Shown: piece by piece, positions 34,571 to 42,448 of the stretch
How the letters are laid out: the number at the start of each line of letters is the position of its first letter
How positions within the stretch are numbered: position 1 is the first letter of the stretch
From: Methylomonas sp. MK1
GTDB lineage: Bacteria > Pseudomonadota > Gammaproteobacteria > Methylococcales > Methylomonadaceae
Assembly: GCF_000365425.1 (NCBI RefSeq)
Contig: NZ_AQOV01000002.1
Span: 620,001 to 684,000 of the forward strand
Reading direction: 5' to 3'
DNA length: 64,000 nucleotides
Notes under the pieces: generated by a model
Databases searched by the model: none
Told to the model about the DNA's origin: nothing
The model's input: only the letters and a program-made list of their open reading frames with translations
Translations under genes and position numbers: made by a program

Positions 34571-37399
34571 ATGACAGAGTTCATTCACCAGACAAGGTAC
34601 GTTATGGCTATTGACAAAAAATTCGAAGCCTATTTTCAAGAAATTACCGGATTTCCGATGTTGTGCTGGCAAAGGCGGTTGTTTGGGCTACTGATCAATA
34701 ACCAGTTGCCGGAAGTGCTGGATTTGCCAACGGGCTTGGGCAAAACCTCGGTAATGGTGTTGTGGCTGCTCGCCCGAGCGTTGAATCCAACGTTGCCCAA
34801 ACGGCTTGTTTATGTGGTGGATCGCCGCGTGGTGGTCGACCAAGCCACACAAGTTGCCGAAGATGTGCGAACAAAACTGGTACGACTGCCGGAACTGAAA
34901 GCTTTACTCGACTTGGCTGAAATGGATTCTTTAGTCGTATCTACTTTGCGCGGGCAATTCGTCGATAACCGCCAATGGTTGGCCGACCCTACCAAGCCCG
35001 CCATCGTAATTGGCACCATTGACATGATGGGTTCGCGTTTGTTGTTTGAAGGCTATGGCGTATCGCGCAATATGCGCCGTTATCATGCGGGCTTTTTAGG
35101 TGCGGATAGCTTGTGTGTGTTGGACGAAGCGCATCTCTGTTTACCGTTTGAAGCCTTGTTACAAACCGTTGCCACCCATCAATCATTGCAGCCGATTGAA
35201 GCGAAAAGGTCGCTGATACCGTCGTTTAAGTGTCTGTCGCTATCGGCCACCGGCAAACCAACCAATAAGCAGGCGTTTGGTCTCGAAGATGAAGATTTGC
35301 AGGATGCTGTGGTTGTCAAACGGCTAAACGCGGAAAAGCAATTAACGCTCGAAATCAAAAATGAAGGCGATTCAGTCAGCGAGTTGTTGAGCGAACGGGC
35401 CTGGGACCTAAAAGACAGCGGTAAGCGTATTTTGATTTTCTGCACCAAGCGGGAAGATGCCAAAAAAATCAAGGACGATTTGGATAAACGCATGAAGCAA
35501 GACAAGGTGAATTACCCCGTCAACTTGCTTACTGGCGGTCGTCGGGTTCAAGAACGGCAAGAACTCGCGGCATGGCTTAAAAACTATGGCTTTTTAGCGG
35601 GTGCTTCGACCAATCCGGAAACGCCAGCTTTTTTAATCGCGACGTCAGCCGGTGAAGTTGGTATTGATTTGGATGCCGATCATATGGCGTGCGACTTGGT
35701 GACTTATGAACGCATGGTGCAGCGTTTTGGTCGGGTCAATAGGCGTGGTGAAAAGCAGGCCCGGATCAAGGTGATTGCCATTCCACCCAAATCACCTACC
35801 ACTAAACAGCCCGCGCCTCTAGAGTTGGCCGAGCCTCAATCGCCTGTTTCGCCACTAGAAAATGCGGATAAAGCAACGCTTAAACAGTACAGGGAAAATC
35901 AAAAAACTTACGAAAAGGCGCATAAAGAATATCTAAAAGCGCAAGAAGAACATGCCCAATCATTAGCCAGTTATCGACAATCTGCAAAAGAGATTATCAA
36001 TTATCAAGCCCAGCTTGAGGTAGTAAGGCAGCTAGAAGGTGATGCTAGCCCTGGTGCGATAGTGGCCTTAAAGAAAAAAATTCCAGCGCAACGGATAGAG
36101 GCTGCTAAATCTGAGGAGCCTTTGCGCCCGGCGTTGACTCGCGCGGTGGCCGATGCTTGGTCAATGACCTCTTTGGAACTACATACAGCCAGACCGGAAA
36201 TTGAACCTTGGTTACGCGGTTGGTTGCCTAATAAAGAGCCTGAAACCACACTGGCATGGCGCGAATATTTACCTTGGCGCGATGGCGAAGAAAGCCCCAA
36301 TAGCACTGAAGTTGAAGCGTTTTTTGACAACGCGCCCATTCATTTGAGCGAAACACTGGAAGTCCCGGTTTATCAATCGGTCGGCACACTGGTTAAACGC
36401 CTGAAAAGTGTGTTTAAAGGCCAAGAGTTACCGCAGAAGCCAGCGTTATTGGTGCTTAATCAGTCAGGCAAGTTGGTAAAAGGCGGCGCTTTGACCGCCC
36501 GGCAGTTAGCAGAGAAAGAAACCAAGGATTTACAGAAATTGTTTGCCTATGGGCAAGTCGTGATTGCCCGCTGGCTGGGCGGACTTAGCACGGCTGGACT
36601 ATTGGATGATAGTTCGGAAGGAACAGCATTAGTGACCCTCGACCATCAATGGAACCCGGATAGCTTGCGGGAAACCGTCGGCTACCGGATTCAATGTGTA
36701 CAACAGGCCGAGCAGAATGAAACCGGCTGGCATACGGTGCACCGCTTCAATGCCTCGCTCAACGAGCAAGACGAATCGGCTAATGTCTGGTTGATTCAAG
36801 TCTATCGGGGTGAAAAATCGCCGCAACAAGGCGATCCCGCCATTACACCGTTTAATCAAAGTCTAAAGTCGCATTTGCATTGGGCAGGCGAAGAAATGGC
36901 AAAAATTGCCGCGCAATTGGCCTTGCCTGCTGACTATGCCCATATGCTGGTAGTCGCGATCAAAGCTCATGATTTAGGCAAAAACCGGCTGTTGTGGCAA
37001 ACCGCAATGAACGCACCGCAAATAGGCCGACCGTACGCCAAAACCAAAGGCGGTGGCAATCCGAAATCATTAGCAGGTTACCGGCATGAATTCGGCTCAT
37101 TGGCTGATATTGCCGACAACGCGGAACTCAATGCCTTACCCGCTGAGCTAAATGACTTGGCACTGCACCTGATTGCTTCCCATCATGGCTACGCCTGTCC
37201 GGTGATTGCCCCGATTGATCCCAACGCGCCGCCATCGATATTGGGTGAACGCGCACAACAAGCCGCCTTACGTTTTGCCCGATTGCAACGGCAATGGGGG
37301 CCGTGGGGCTTGGCGTGGTGGGAAGCGGTATTCCGCGCGGCCGATCATCGCGCCTCGCAAATCAGCGACGAATTAACAGAAACGGAGGGCAAGGCATGA
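34571..37399 (+). CDS. cas3: Cas3 helicase-nuclease, type I-G (I-U)
   Basis: The protein has 942 residues (931 if the ATG at 34604 is used). The helicase comes first: Walker A DLPTGLGKTS (51-60), DEAH box VLDEAHLCL (Asp185-His188), LSLSATGKP and QRFGRVNRRG. The HD nuclease is C-terminal, with KAHDLGKN (His800-Asp801) and ASHHGYACP. This helicase-then-HD order is characteristic of type I-G and the reverse of most Cas3 proteins. Residues about 405-490 form a Pro-rich then strongly charged coiled-coil-like insertion after motif VI. Cas3 unwinds and degrades DNA marked by the Cascade complex. Its stop overlaps csb3 by 4 bp. Confidence 0.95.
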   Translation: MTEFIHQTRYVMAIDKKFEAYFQEITGFPMLCWQRRLFGLLINNQLPEVLDLPTGLGKTSVMVLWLLARALNPTLPKRLVYVVDRRVVVDQATQVAEDVRTKLVRLPELKALLDLAEMDSLVVSTLRGQFVDNRQWLADPTKPAIVIGTIDMMGSRLLFEGYGVSRNMRRYHAGFLGADSLCVLDEAHLCLPFEALLQTVATHQSLQPIEAKRSLIPSFKCLSLSATGKPTNKQAFGLEDEDLQDAVVVKRLNAEKQLTLEIKNEGDSVSELLSERAWDLKDSGKRILIFCTKREDAKKIKDDLDKRMKQDKVNYPVNLLTGGRRVQERQELAAWLKNYGFLAGASTNPETPAFLIATSAGEVGIDLDADHMACDLVTYERMVQRFGRVNRRGEKQARIKVIAIPPKSPTTKQPAPLELAEPQSPVSPLENADKATLKQYRENQKTYEKAHKEYLKAQEEHAQSLASYRQSAKEIINYQAQLEVVRQLEGDASPGAIVALKKKIPAQRIEAAKSEEPLRPALTRAVADAWSMTSLELHTARPEIEPWLRGWLPNKEPETTLAWREYLPWRDGEESPNSTEVEAFFDNAPIHLSETLEVPVYQSVGTLVKRLKSVFKGQELPQKPALLVLNQSGKLVKGGALTARQLAEKETKDLQKLFAYGQVVIARWLGGLSTAGLLDDSSEGTALVTLDHQWNPDSLRETVGYRIQCVQQAEQNETGWHTVHRFNASLNEQDESANVWLIQVYRGEKSPQQGDPAITPFNQSLKSHLHWAGEEMAKIAAQLALPADYAHMLVVAIKAHDLGKNRLLWQTAMNAPQIGRPYAKTKGGGNPKSLAGYRHEFGSLADIADNAELNALPAELNDLALHLIASHHGYACPVIAPIDPNAPPSILGERAQQAALRFARLQRQWGPWGLAWWEAVFRAADHRASQISDELTETEGKA

Positions 37400-38238
37400 G
37401 TATTCACTCAATTCCGGTAGATTTGAATAATCCCGGTCAAGTGTTGGCGTGTATGGGGATAATGGAAGTTATTGATGTTTTATATGGTGATGTCGAAGGT
37501 CGATTTAATTGGGCTAATCAATCAGTTTTTGAAATAAGATCGAACTCAATTAACCCGATTAAAGAGGTCGTTGATTTTGTTTTGGATTGCTCGATAAAAG
37601 CCATTTCACCGATTGACATCATAAAGGATAAGTTTGGAATAGATACGGCATTTGAAACTAATATTTCACCTTCCATCGAATTAAAGTCTAGTGTTTTGCC
37701 TATTTCGTTAGAGGGATTCAAAGGCAAAATAATTTTAATAACGCATTGGGGCGAATCTGGAGATGCTGGTTTGGATAATTTGAAGTTCTGGGGTGGAGCC
37801 GCAGGGTATTCAGCGGCTGCAAGGATGCGAGACTTGCAGAATTCATTGGCTTCGGTGCCAGAATACGAACGCTCCAGTTTTTATGAAGATCCTTTTGCCG
37901 TATCAGCTAGGTTGTCAAACGGTTTCCGTTTGGAAATGCGAAGAGATTATAGCGCTATTGATTTAGGCTTTAGTCCAAACGACCATAAGGATATTGACGT
38001 TATTGGATACCCTTTGGTGGAGTTGCTGGCAGCAATTGGTTTGGAAAATTCGAGGCCTTTGCGAATAAATCGTTTTGAATATAAATACGGAGTTTGGAAG
38101 GATTTTTTGCCACCAATTTTAGCTAGGGCGATATTAGGTGATGAAAATATGGTGTTTGCGGCGCGAAATTTTACAATGAAGTTAGCGACTGTAAATAAAG
38201 GTGGTGATAGAGCTATTTTGTTTTCACGTGAAGGATAA
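37396..38238 (+). CDS. csb3: Type I-G Cascade large-subunit-type protein Csb3 (Cas8u2)
   Basis: The 280-residue protein starts at an ATG overlapping the cas3 stop (ATGA) and begins MSIHSIPVDLNNPGQVLACM, the typical Csb3 start, with LKFWGGAAGYSAAARMRDLQ in the middle. By position (cas3-csb3-csb1-csb2, as in Geobacter sulfurreducens GSU0051-0054) it is the Cas8-like subunit of type I-G. It is strikingly AT-rich compared with cas3 and csb2, suggesting gene replacement. It should recognise the PAM and recruit Cas3. Confidence 0.87.
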   Translation: MSIHSIPVDLNNPGQVLACMGIMEVIDVLYGDVEGRFNWANQSVFEIRSNSINPIKEVVDFVLDCSIKAISPIDIIKDKFGIDTAFETNISPSIELKSSVLPISLEGFKGKIILITHWGESGDAGLDNLKFWGGAAGYSAAARMRDLQNSLASVPEYERSSFYEDPFAVSARLSNGFRLEMRRDYSAIDLGFSPNDHKDIDVIGYPLVELLAAIGLENSRPLRINRFEYKYGVWKDFLPPILARAILGDENMVFAARNFTMKLATVNKGGDRAILFSREG

Positions 38239-38243
38239 TAGTT

Positions 38244-39335
38244 ATGAATATTGAAAAATTGAGTTTAGATATAATAAATAGTTGGTCTGACAACCCCAAA
38301 GGCCCGGTGGCACTGATATTAAAACAAACCTTGTTACCGGTGGATGGCGAAGGCGGGGTTATTTTTCCGCCAACTTATGCGGACATTGGCTACTCGATTG
38401 ATACGCTTTCGGATGGTCGCAAAGTTGCGCAAATCGACTCGGTGCCATCGCAAGCCAATCGTAGCGAACCGGTCTTTTTGGAGAATGAATACAAGGATTT
38501 AGTGCCGCAAATTGAAATCAACCTGGGTAACAAAGACGACCCTGAGCGCAAGGTTTCGATACTTGAATTGGCGCATCGGGCGGGTGACGCCGTAGTGCGC
38601 TCTTCTGACGAATTAGCGGCAGAAGTGGATGCTGCATTTAAGGAGCTTTCGAGAACGCACAATGCTGTGCCATTGGCAAAACTGGCTCCAACGTCTTTGG
38701 TTTTTGGTGCGTGGGATTCTCGGGGGACTCAAGTTAAGCGTCCGCGTTTGATACGCTCGATTATTCGAGCAGAAGATGTAGAAGTTTTAAGTACAGCAGC
38801 CCAGTACAACAGTGTGTGGAAACTGTTAGATGACGATCAAAAAAAGGCTTTAACCGACGAAGCGAAAAAGCAAAAGATCAAGTTATCGGTTAAGGGGTTC
38901 AAAGATGTCCCAGCACCTAAAGGTTTGGGCGGCATCATCGCCCGTGGCCCCATTACCCGCCAAGTCACTATCAACCTGATTGCCTTGCAAACCATACGGG
39001 GCGGCAGTGAAGAATCCACCCAAAAACTGAAACGTTATTTACTGGGTTTGGCACTGGTTGCTGCCACCGCCGAAACCGAACTGTACTTGCGCGAAGGTTG
39101 TTTGTTGCGCTGTGCCGATGAAGCCGACGTTTGGGAAGCTGTGGCTAGACGCGGAGCTTCGCAGTATTTTAGTTTGTCGGCAGAACAGGAATTGGCCTTG
39201 ATTAAAGACTACGCCAAACAAGCTGCGGCAAGCTTTGGTGTAAAGCAACCGGAAAAAACCTATCAGTTCAACATCAAAAAAGCCAAAGAGCTGCTTGCCA
39301 AAAAAGAAGAAGCGGACAGCGATGCCGAGGGTTAA
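38244..39335 (+). CDS. csb1: Cas7 backbone subunit, Csb1 (type I-G)
   Basis: The 363-residue protein has the Csb1 pattern: GPVALILKQTLLPVDGEGGV, IFPPTYA, DSVPSQANRSEPVFL, LVFGAWDSRGTQVKRPRLIR and RQVTINLIALQTIRG near the end. It forms the crRNA-coating filament of Cascade. It lies 5 bp after csb3 and 3 bp before csb2, so translation is probably coupled. The first ~15 codons share the AT-rich composition of csb3, after which GC content rises. Confidence 0.93.
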   Translation: MNIEKLSLDIINSWSDNPKGPVALILKQTLLPVDGEGGVIFPPTYADIGYSIDTLSDGRKVAQIDSVPSQANRSEPVFLENEYKDLVPQIEINLGNKDDPERKVSILELAHRAGDAVVRSSDELAAEVDAAFKELSRTHNAVPLAKLAPTSLVFGAWDSRGTQVKRPRLIRSIIRAEDVEVLSTAAQYNSVWKLLDDDQKKALTDEAKKQKIKLSVKGFKDVPAPKGLGGIIARGPITRQVTINLIALQTIRGGSEESTQKLKRYLLGLALVAATAETELYLREGCLLRCADEADVWEAVARRGASQYFSLSAEQELALIKDYAKQAAASFGVKQPEKTYQFNIKKAKELLAKKEEADSDAEG

Positions 39336-39338
39336 ACC

Positions 39339-41474
39339 ATGAACCAACAGGCGCTTGTCATATCCGTTCGACTACTTGATGACCGTTATCATGGCAACGG
39401 TTCCTGGCCGCCATCACCGTTTCGCCTGTACCAGGCGTTGATGGCGGCGGCCTATACCGGGCGCACGGCTCCGAATGAAGAAGTCGCGGCCTTGCGCTGG
39501 CTGGAACAATTACCGCCGCCGATTGTGTTAAGCCCAACGCATACGCTCGCAACATTGACAACTTACTATGTGCCGCGGAATGGTGCCGATGCACAAAACG
39601 GCGATTTAGCCGCTGCCGCTAAAAAGCGTGACGCCAAGCTGGCCAAACCTTGGTTATTCAATGGGCAAAATCCGCTGCATTACGTCTGGTTCTTTGCCGA
39701 ACAACGCGCCGAAGCAGACACCCTGATTCAACTCAGCGAACGTGTGTATCAGCTTGGTCGTGGCGTGGATATGGCGTTTGCCTGGGCGGAGCTGTTAGCG
39801 CCTGCTGAAGCTCAGCAAATCATCGATCAACACGCCGGGCCTGTGTTTCGACCTACGCCGCAAGGATTCGGTAATACACTGGATTGCCCCAGTCCAAACC
39901 AGTCGTTTGACTCGTTGGTTACCCGCTATCAAGGCCAATTGAAACGCCTGCGTAACGGCGAATTCCATAAGCCGCCGCTGCCGGTATTTAAAACCATTGG
40001 CTACAACTGCCCCTCGTCATTGTTGTTGTTTGAAATCCAGAACGCCAACGGGGAGTTACGGGCTCAGCCGTTTACTGCAATTGCCCAACTGACTCATAGT
40101 TTGCTGGGAAAAGCCAAAGACCGGTTGAAACCGCATTTTCCAGAGTATGCGGAACGCTATTTAGCGGGCGTAAAGGCTAATCAAGCCGACAAAGCCTTAC
40201 GAATTCGGGTTATCCCGCTACCGTCGATTGGACACGAACACACTCAAGCCGATATTCGCCGAGTGTTGATTGAGGTACCTAGCGATTGTCCGCTGCAATT
40301 GGCTGATGTGGAATGGGCCTTTTCCGGTTTGCCGCTGGAAGTCGATTTGGAAACCGGTGAGATTGGCGGCATGCTGGTTAAAGCCACCGATACCAAGATG
40401 CTCGATCACTATGGCGTGAACAAGCAAGCCGCCGCAAGTATTTGGCGAACCCTAACGCCGGTTGCGTTGCCGATTGAGCGTATCGATCAGGCTAAAACGG
40501 GCGCTGAACATGTCTTGAAACAAAACCAGCTTCATCATGCAGCCCGGCAAGCGTTGCGACATAGCGGCGTTAACGCACCGGTAAGCATCCGCAGAATTCA
40601 GCGCGAACCCTTCACCTCTAATGGAACGCTGGCTGAACGCTTTGCGTTTCAGCGTTTTGATCGTACCCGGCTCTATCATCTGGAACTTGAGTTTACTGAT
40701 GCCATCAGCGGGCCTATTGTGATTGGCGATGGCCGCTATCAAGGTTTGGGGTTGATGAACCCCGTACAACAAACAAACTCGGATGTTTTTCGTTTTTGGC
40801 TTCATCACGACAATCGTCCAGCGGTTAAAGATCGAAAAGCTTTTTTAGACGCTGTGCGCAATGCTTTGATGAGTTTAGCGCGGCAAACGCTCAACAAGCC
40901 GGGGCGACTGTTTTCAGGGCACGAGGAGGATGGGTCAGTAGCTCGTTCCGGCAAACATGAGCATGTTTTTTTGGCTGCCGATGATAGAGATGGCGATGGT
41001 TTTCTGGATGAGTTATTGGTTGTTGCGCCTTGGGCCGCAGATCGAAGTTTGTCCGCATTTGAGGCCAGTAAGAAGTCATTTCAGCAAGTCGTCAAAAAGC
41101 TTGAGTTGCTGCGGGCAGGTGCATTGGGCCTATTTGGTTTTGATTTGTTGGCCTGTGATATTGAAAATGCCGACAAACTATTAGGCTATTCCAAGTATTG
41201 GAAGACATTGTCATCTTACCAACCCACACGTTTTCCTAAATCGCTGGATGAGGCTAGTGACGTTATTCGGCAGGATGTATTGACTGAATGCCTGCGCCGG
41301 CACTTACCTAAACCCCTGGTTGAAATCCTGAAAATAAAACAAGGGGCAAAAGGCGTGTTTAGAGCAGATATTTGTTTGAGCTTTTCGGTAGCCGTTTGCG
41401 GTCCATTAATTTTGGGACGCGACAGTCACCAAGGCGGCGGCTTGTTTGGGATAGATCAAGGACATAGCAATTAG
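39339..41474 (+). CDS. csb2: Cas5-Cas6 fusion, Csb2 (type I-G)
   Basis: The 711-residue protein opens with the Cas5-like LVISVRLLDDRYHGNGSWPP then SPFRLYQALMAAAY, and has Cas6/RAMP-type Gly-rich segments later (GDGRYQGLGLMNPV and LGRDSHQGGGLFG at the end). In type I-G this fusion both caps the 5' handle and cleaves pre-crRNA in the repeat hairpin. It is the last gene of the interference operon; the next genes (toxin-antitoxin) are on the other strand. Confidence 0.92.
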   Translation: MNQQALVISVRLLDDRYHGNGSWPPSPFRLYQALMAAAYTGRTAPNEEVAALRWLEQLPPPIVLSPTHTLATLTTYYVPRNGADAQNGDLAAAAKKRDAKLAKPWLFNGQNPLHYVWFFAEQRAEADTLIQLSERVYQLGRGVDMAFAWAELLAPAEAQQIIDQHAGPVFRPTPQGFGNTLDCPSPNQSFDSLVTRYQGQLKRLRNGEFHKPPLPVFKTIGYNCPSSLLLFEIQNANGELRAQPFTAIAQLTHSLLGKAKDRLKPHFPEYAERYLAGVKANQADKALRIRVIPLPSIGHEHTQADIRRVLIEVPSDCPLQLADVEWAFSGLPLEVDLETGEIGGMLVKATDTKMLDHYGVNKQAAASIWRTLTPVALPIERIDQAKTGAEHVLKQNQLHHAARQALRHSGVNAPVSIRRIQREPFTSNGTLAERFAFQRFDRTRLYHLELEFTDAISGPIVIGDGRYQGLGLMNPVQQTNSDVFRFWLHHDNRPAVKDRKAFLDAVRNALMSLARQTLNKPGRLFSGHEEDGSVARSGKHEHVFLAADDRDGDGFLDELLVVAPWAADRSLSAFEASKKSFQQVVKKLELLRAGALGLFGFDLLACDIENADKLLGYSKYWKTLSSYQPTRFPKSLDEASDVIRQDVLTECLRRHLPKPLVEILKIKQGAKGVFRADICLSFSVAVCGPLILGRDSHQGGGLFGIDQGHSN

Positions 41475-41497
41475 TCGTCAGTTACGCCGTGCAGAAC

Positions 41498-41842
41498 TTA
41501 CCACAACCCCAAAACCCCCCTCAAACTCTTCTCCACCGCCGCCATTTCCTCGGCGGTGACGGTGGCGAGTGGGCCTTCGCCGAAGCGGGAGCGGTCAAGG
41601 GCGCGGACGTGTTCGATCATCACGTAGCTGAGGTCTTTCAGTTGGCCGCGCGGAGTAACAAGAATTCGCATGGGTGCCAGGATAGGCCTAAACTGGCTGG
41701 TCAACGGCGCTACCAAAATGGTGGGCAAGCCGCTGGCTATCATCGCGTCGTCCTGCAAAATCAATACCGGTCTGGTCTTGCCAATCTCGCCGCCTTTGTT
41801 GGGGTTAAGATTGGCGGTCCACACTTCGCCGCGTCGCATCAT
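41498..41842 (-). CDS. MazF/PemK-family mRNA interferase toxin
   Basis: The 114-residue toxin begins MMRRGEVWTANLNPNKGGEI, with GKTRPVLILQDD, TILVAPLTSQ and SYVMIEHVRALDRSR: the conserved PemK-like barrel and its catalytic Arg/Thr region. Its ATG overlaps the antitoxin stop by 4 bp. It cuts mRNA when free of the antitoxin. It is encoded antisense between csb2 and the cas4-cas1 fusion, only 23 bp from the csb2 stop, convergent with the cas operon. Confidence 0.92.
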   Translation of the reverse strand: MMRRGEVWTANLNPNKGGEIGKTRPVLILQDDAMIASGLPTILVAPLTSQFRPILAPMRILVTPRGQLKDLSYVMIEHVRALDRSRFGEGPLATVTAEEMAAVEKSLRGVLGLW

Positions 41843-42147
41843 TCCCACCATTTTTCATCGGGGTCTATGCCGGCGGCGCGTTCCTCGGCAATCAAGCGGT
41901 CGAGACCATCGTCCACCGCGTCGAAATCTGCGGCAATTTGTAGCGCTTCCGCTCTGGCTTGCGGATCGTTGGCCAAGGCGCGTGCCGCTTCCACCATTTC
42001 CGCCATAAACCGCTCGCGCTCGCGGCGGGCCAGGTATTCGGTAATCGCCAGCCGGGCGATTTCCGATTGGCTTTTACCTTCCAGCTGGGCTTCGGCTTTG
42101 AGATTGGCTTCCACATCGTCGGGTAGACGTAGGCTGATGGCTGGCAT
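41839..42147 (-). CDS. Ribbon-helix-helix antitoxin
   Basis: The 102-residue protein starts with MPAISLRLPDDVEANLKAEA, a ribbon-helix-helix DNA-binding fold with the LEGKSQSEIARLAI turn, followed by an acidic C-terminal tail (VDDGLDRLIAEERAAGIDPDE) suited to neutralising the basic toxin. GGAG six bases before the ATG at 42147 fixes the start. It should repress its own operon from the 42148-42220 region and bind the MazF-like toxin. Confidence 0.9.
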   Translation of the reverse strand: MPAISLRLPDDVEANLKAEAQLEGKSQSEIARLAITEYLARRERERFMAEMVEAARALANDPQARAEALQIAADFDAVDDGLDRLIAEERAAGIDPDEKWWE

Positions 42148-42220
42148 GGCAGACTCCTTCAAAAGTCAAAATGACAGACAAATTGTATGACAAAACGTAT
42201 AACAAACCAGGCTTTTTAAT
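42148..42220. promoter_or_regulatory. Divergent regulatory region of the toxin-antitoxin and cas4-cas1 genes
   Basis: This 73-bp AT-rich gap contains TTGTATGAC and GTATAACAA around 42182-42204, an imperfect dyad with GTATAAC as a possible -10 on the plus strand. A ribbon-helix-helix autoregulator binding here could also affect the plus-strand adaptation genes. Confidence 0.35.
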
Positions 42221-42424
42221 ATGTGCGATGCAACGACAATCGACTGGCCCGAAGAAACGCCTGTGCCTTTAGATCATCCGGAGATTCCGCCGTTAATCCT
42301 CGAAGCCGTTTTACAGTATTGGCAACCGGGGTATGTTTTGCATCGAATGGTGACCAAGCAAGGCCTGGAGTGGTGGCTGCTCGATACCGAAGGCGGGTTG
42401 ATCGAAGCGTTTTGGCTTGACTAA
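42221..42424 (+). CDS. Small orphan protein in the cas locus
   Basis: The 67-residue acidic protein (MCDATTIDWPEETPVPLDHP start; WWLLDTEGGLIEAFWLD end) is located between the antitoxin promoter and cas4-cas1, ending 24 bp before the latter. No family is recognised and the ribosome binding site is weak. Position suggests cotranscription with the adaptation genes, but it could be a chance frame. Confidence 0.45.
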   Translation: MCDATTIDWPEETPVPLDHPEIPPLILEAVLQYWQPGYVLHRMVTKQGLEWWLLDTEGGLIEAFWLD

Positions 42425-42448
42425 ATTTTAAGAGCAATCGAGCGAATC

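Noticed and set aside
41498..42147. Toxin-antitoxin pair as a proven part of the CRISPR system
   Set aside because: Location alone does not show function; it is reported as a hypothesis only.
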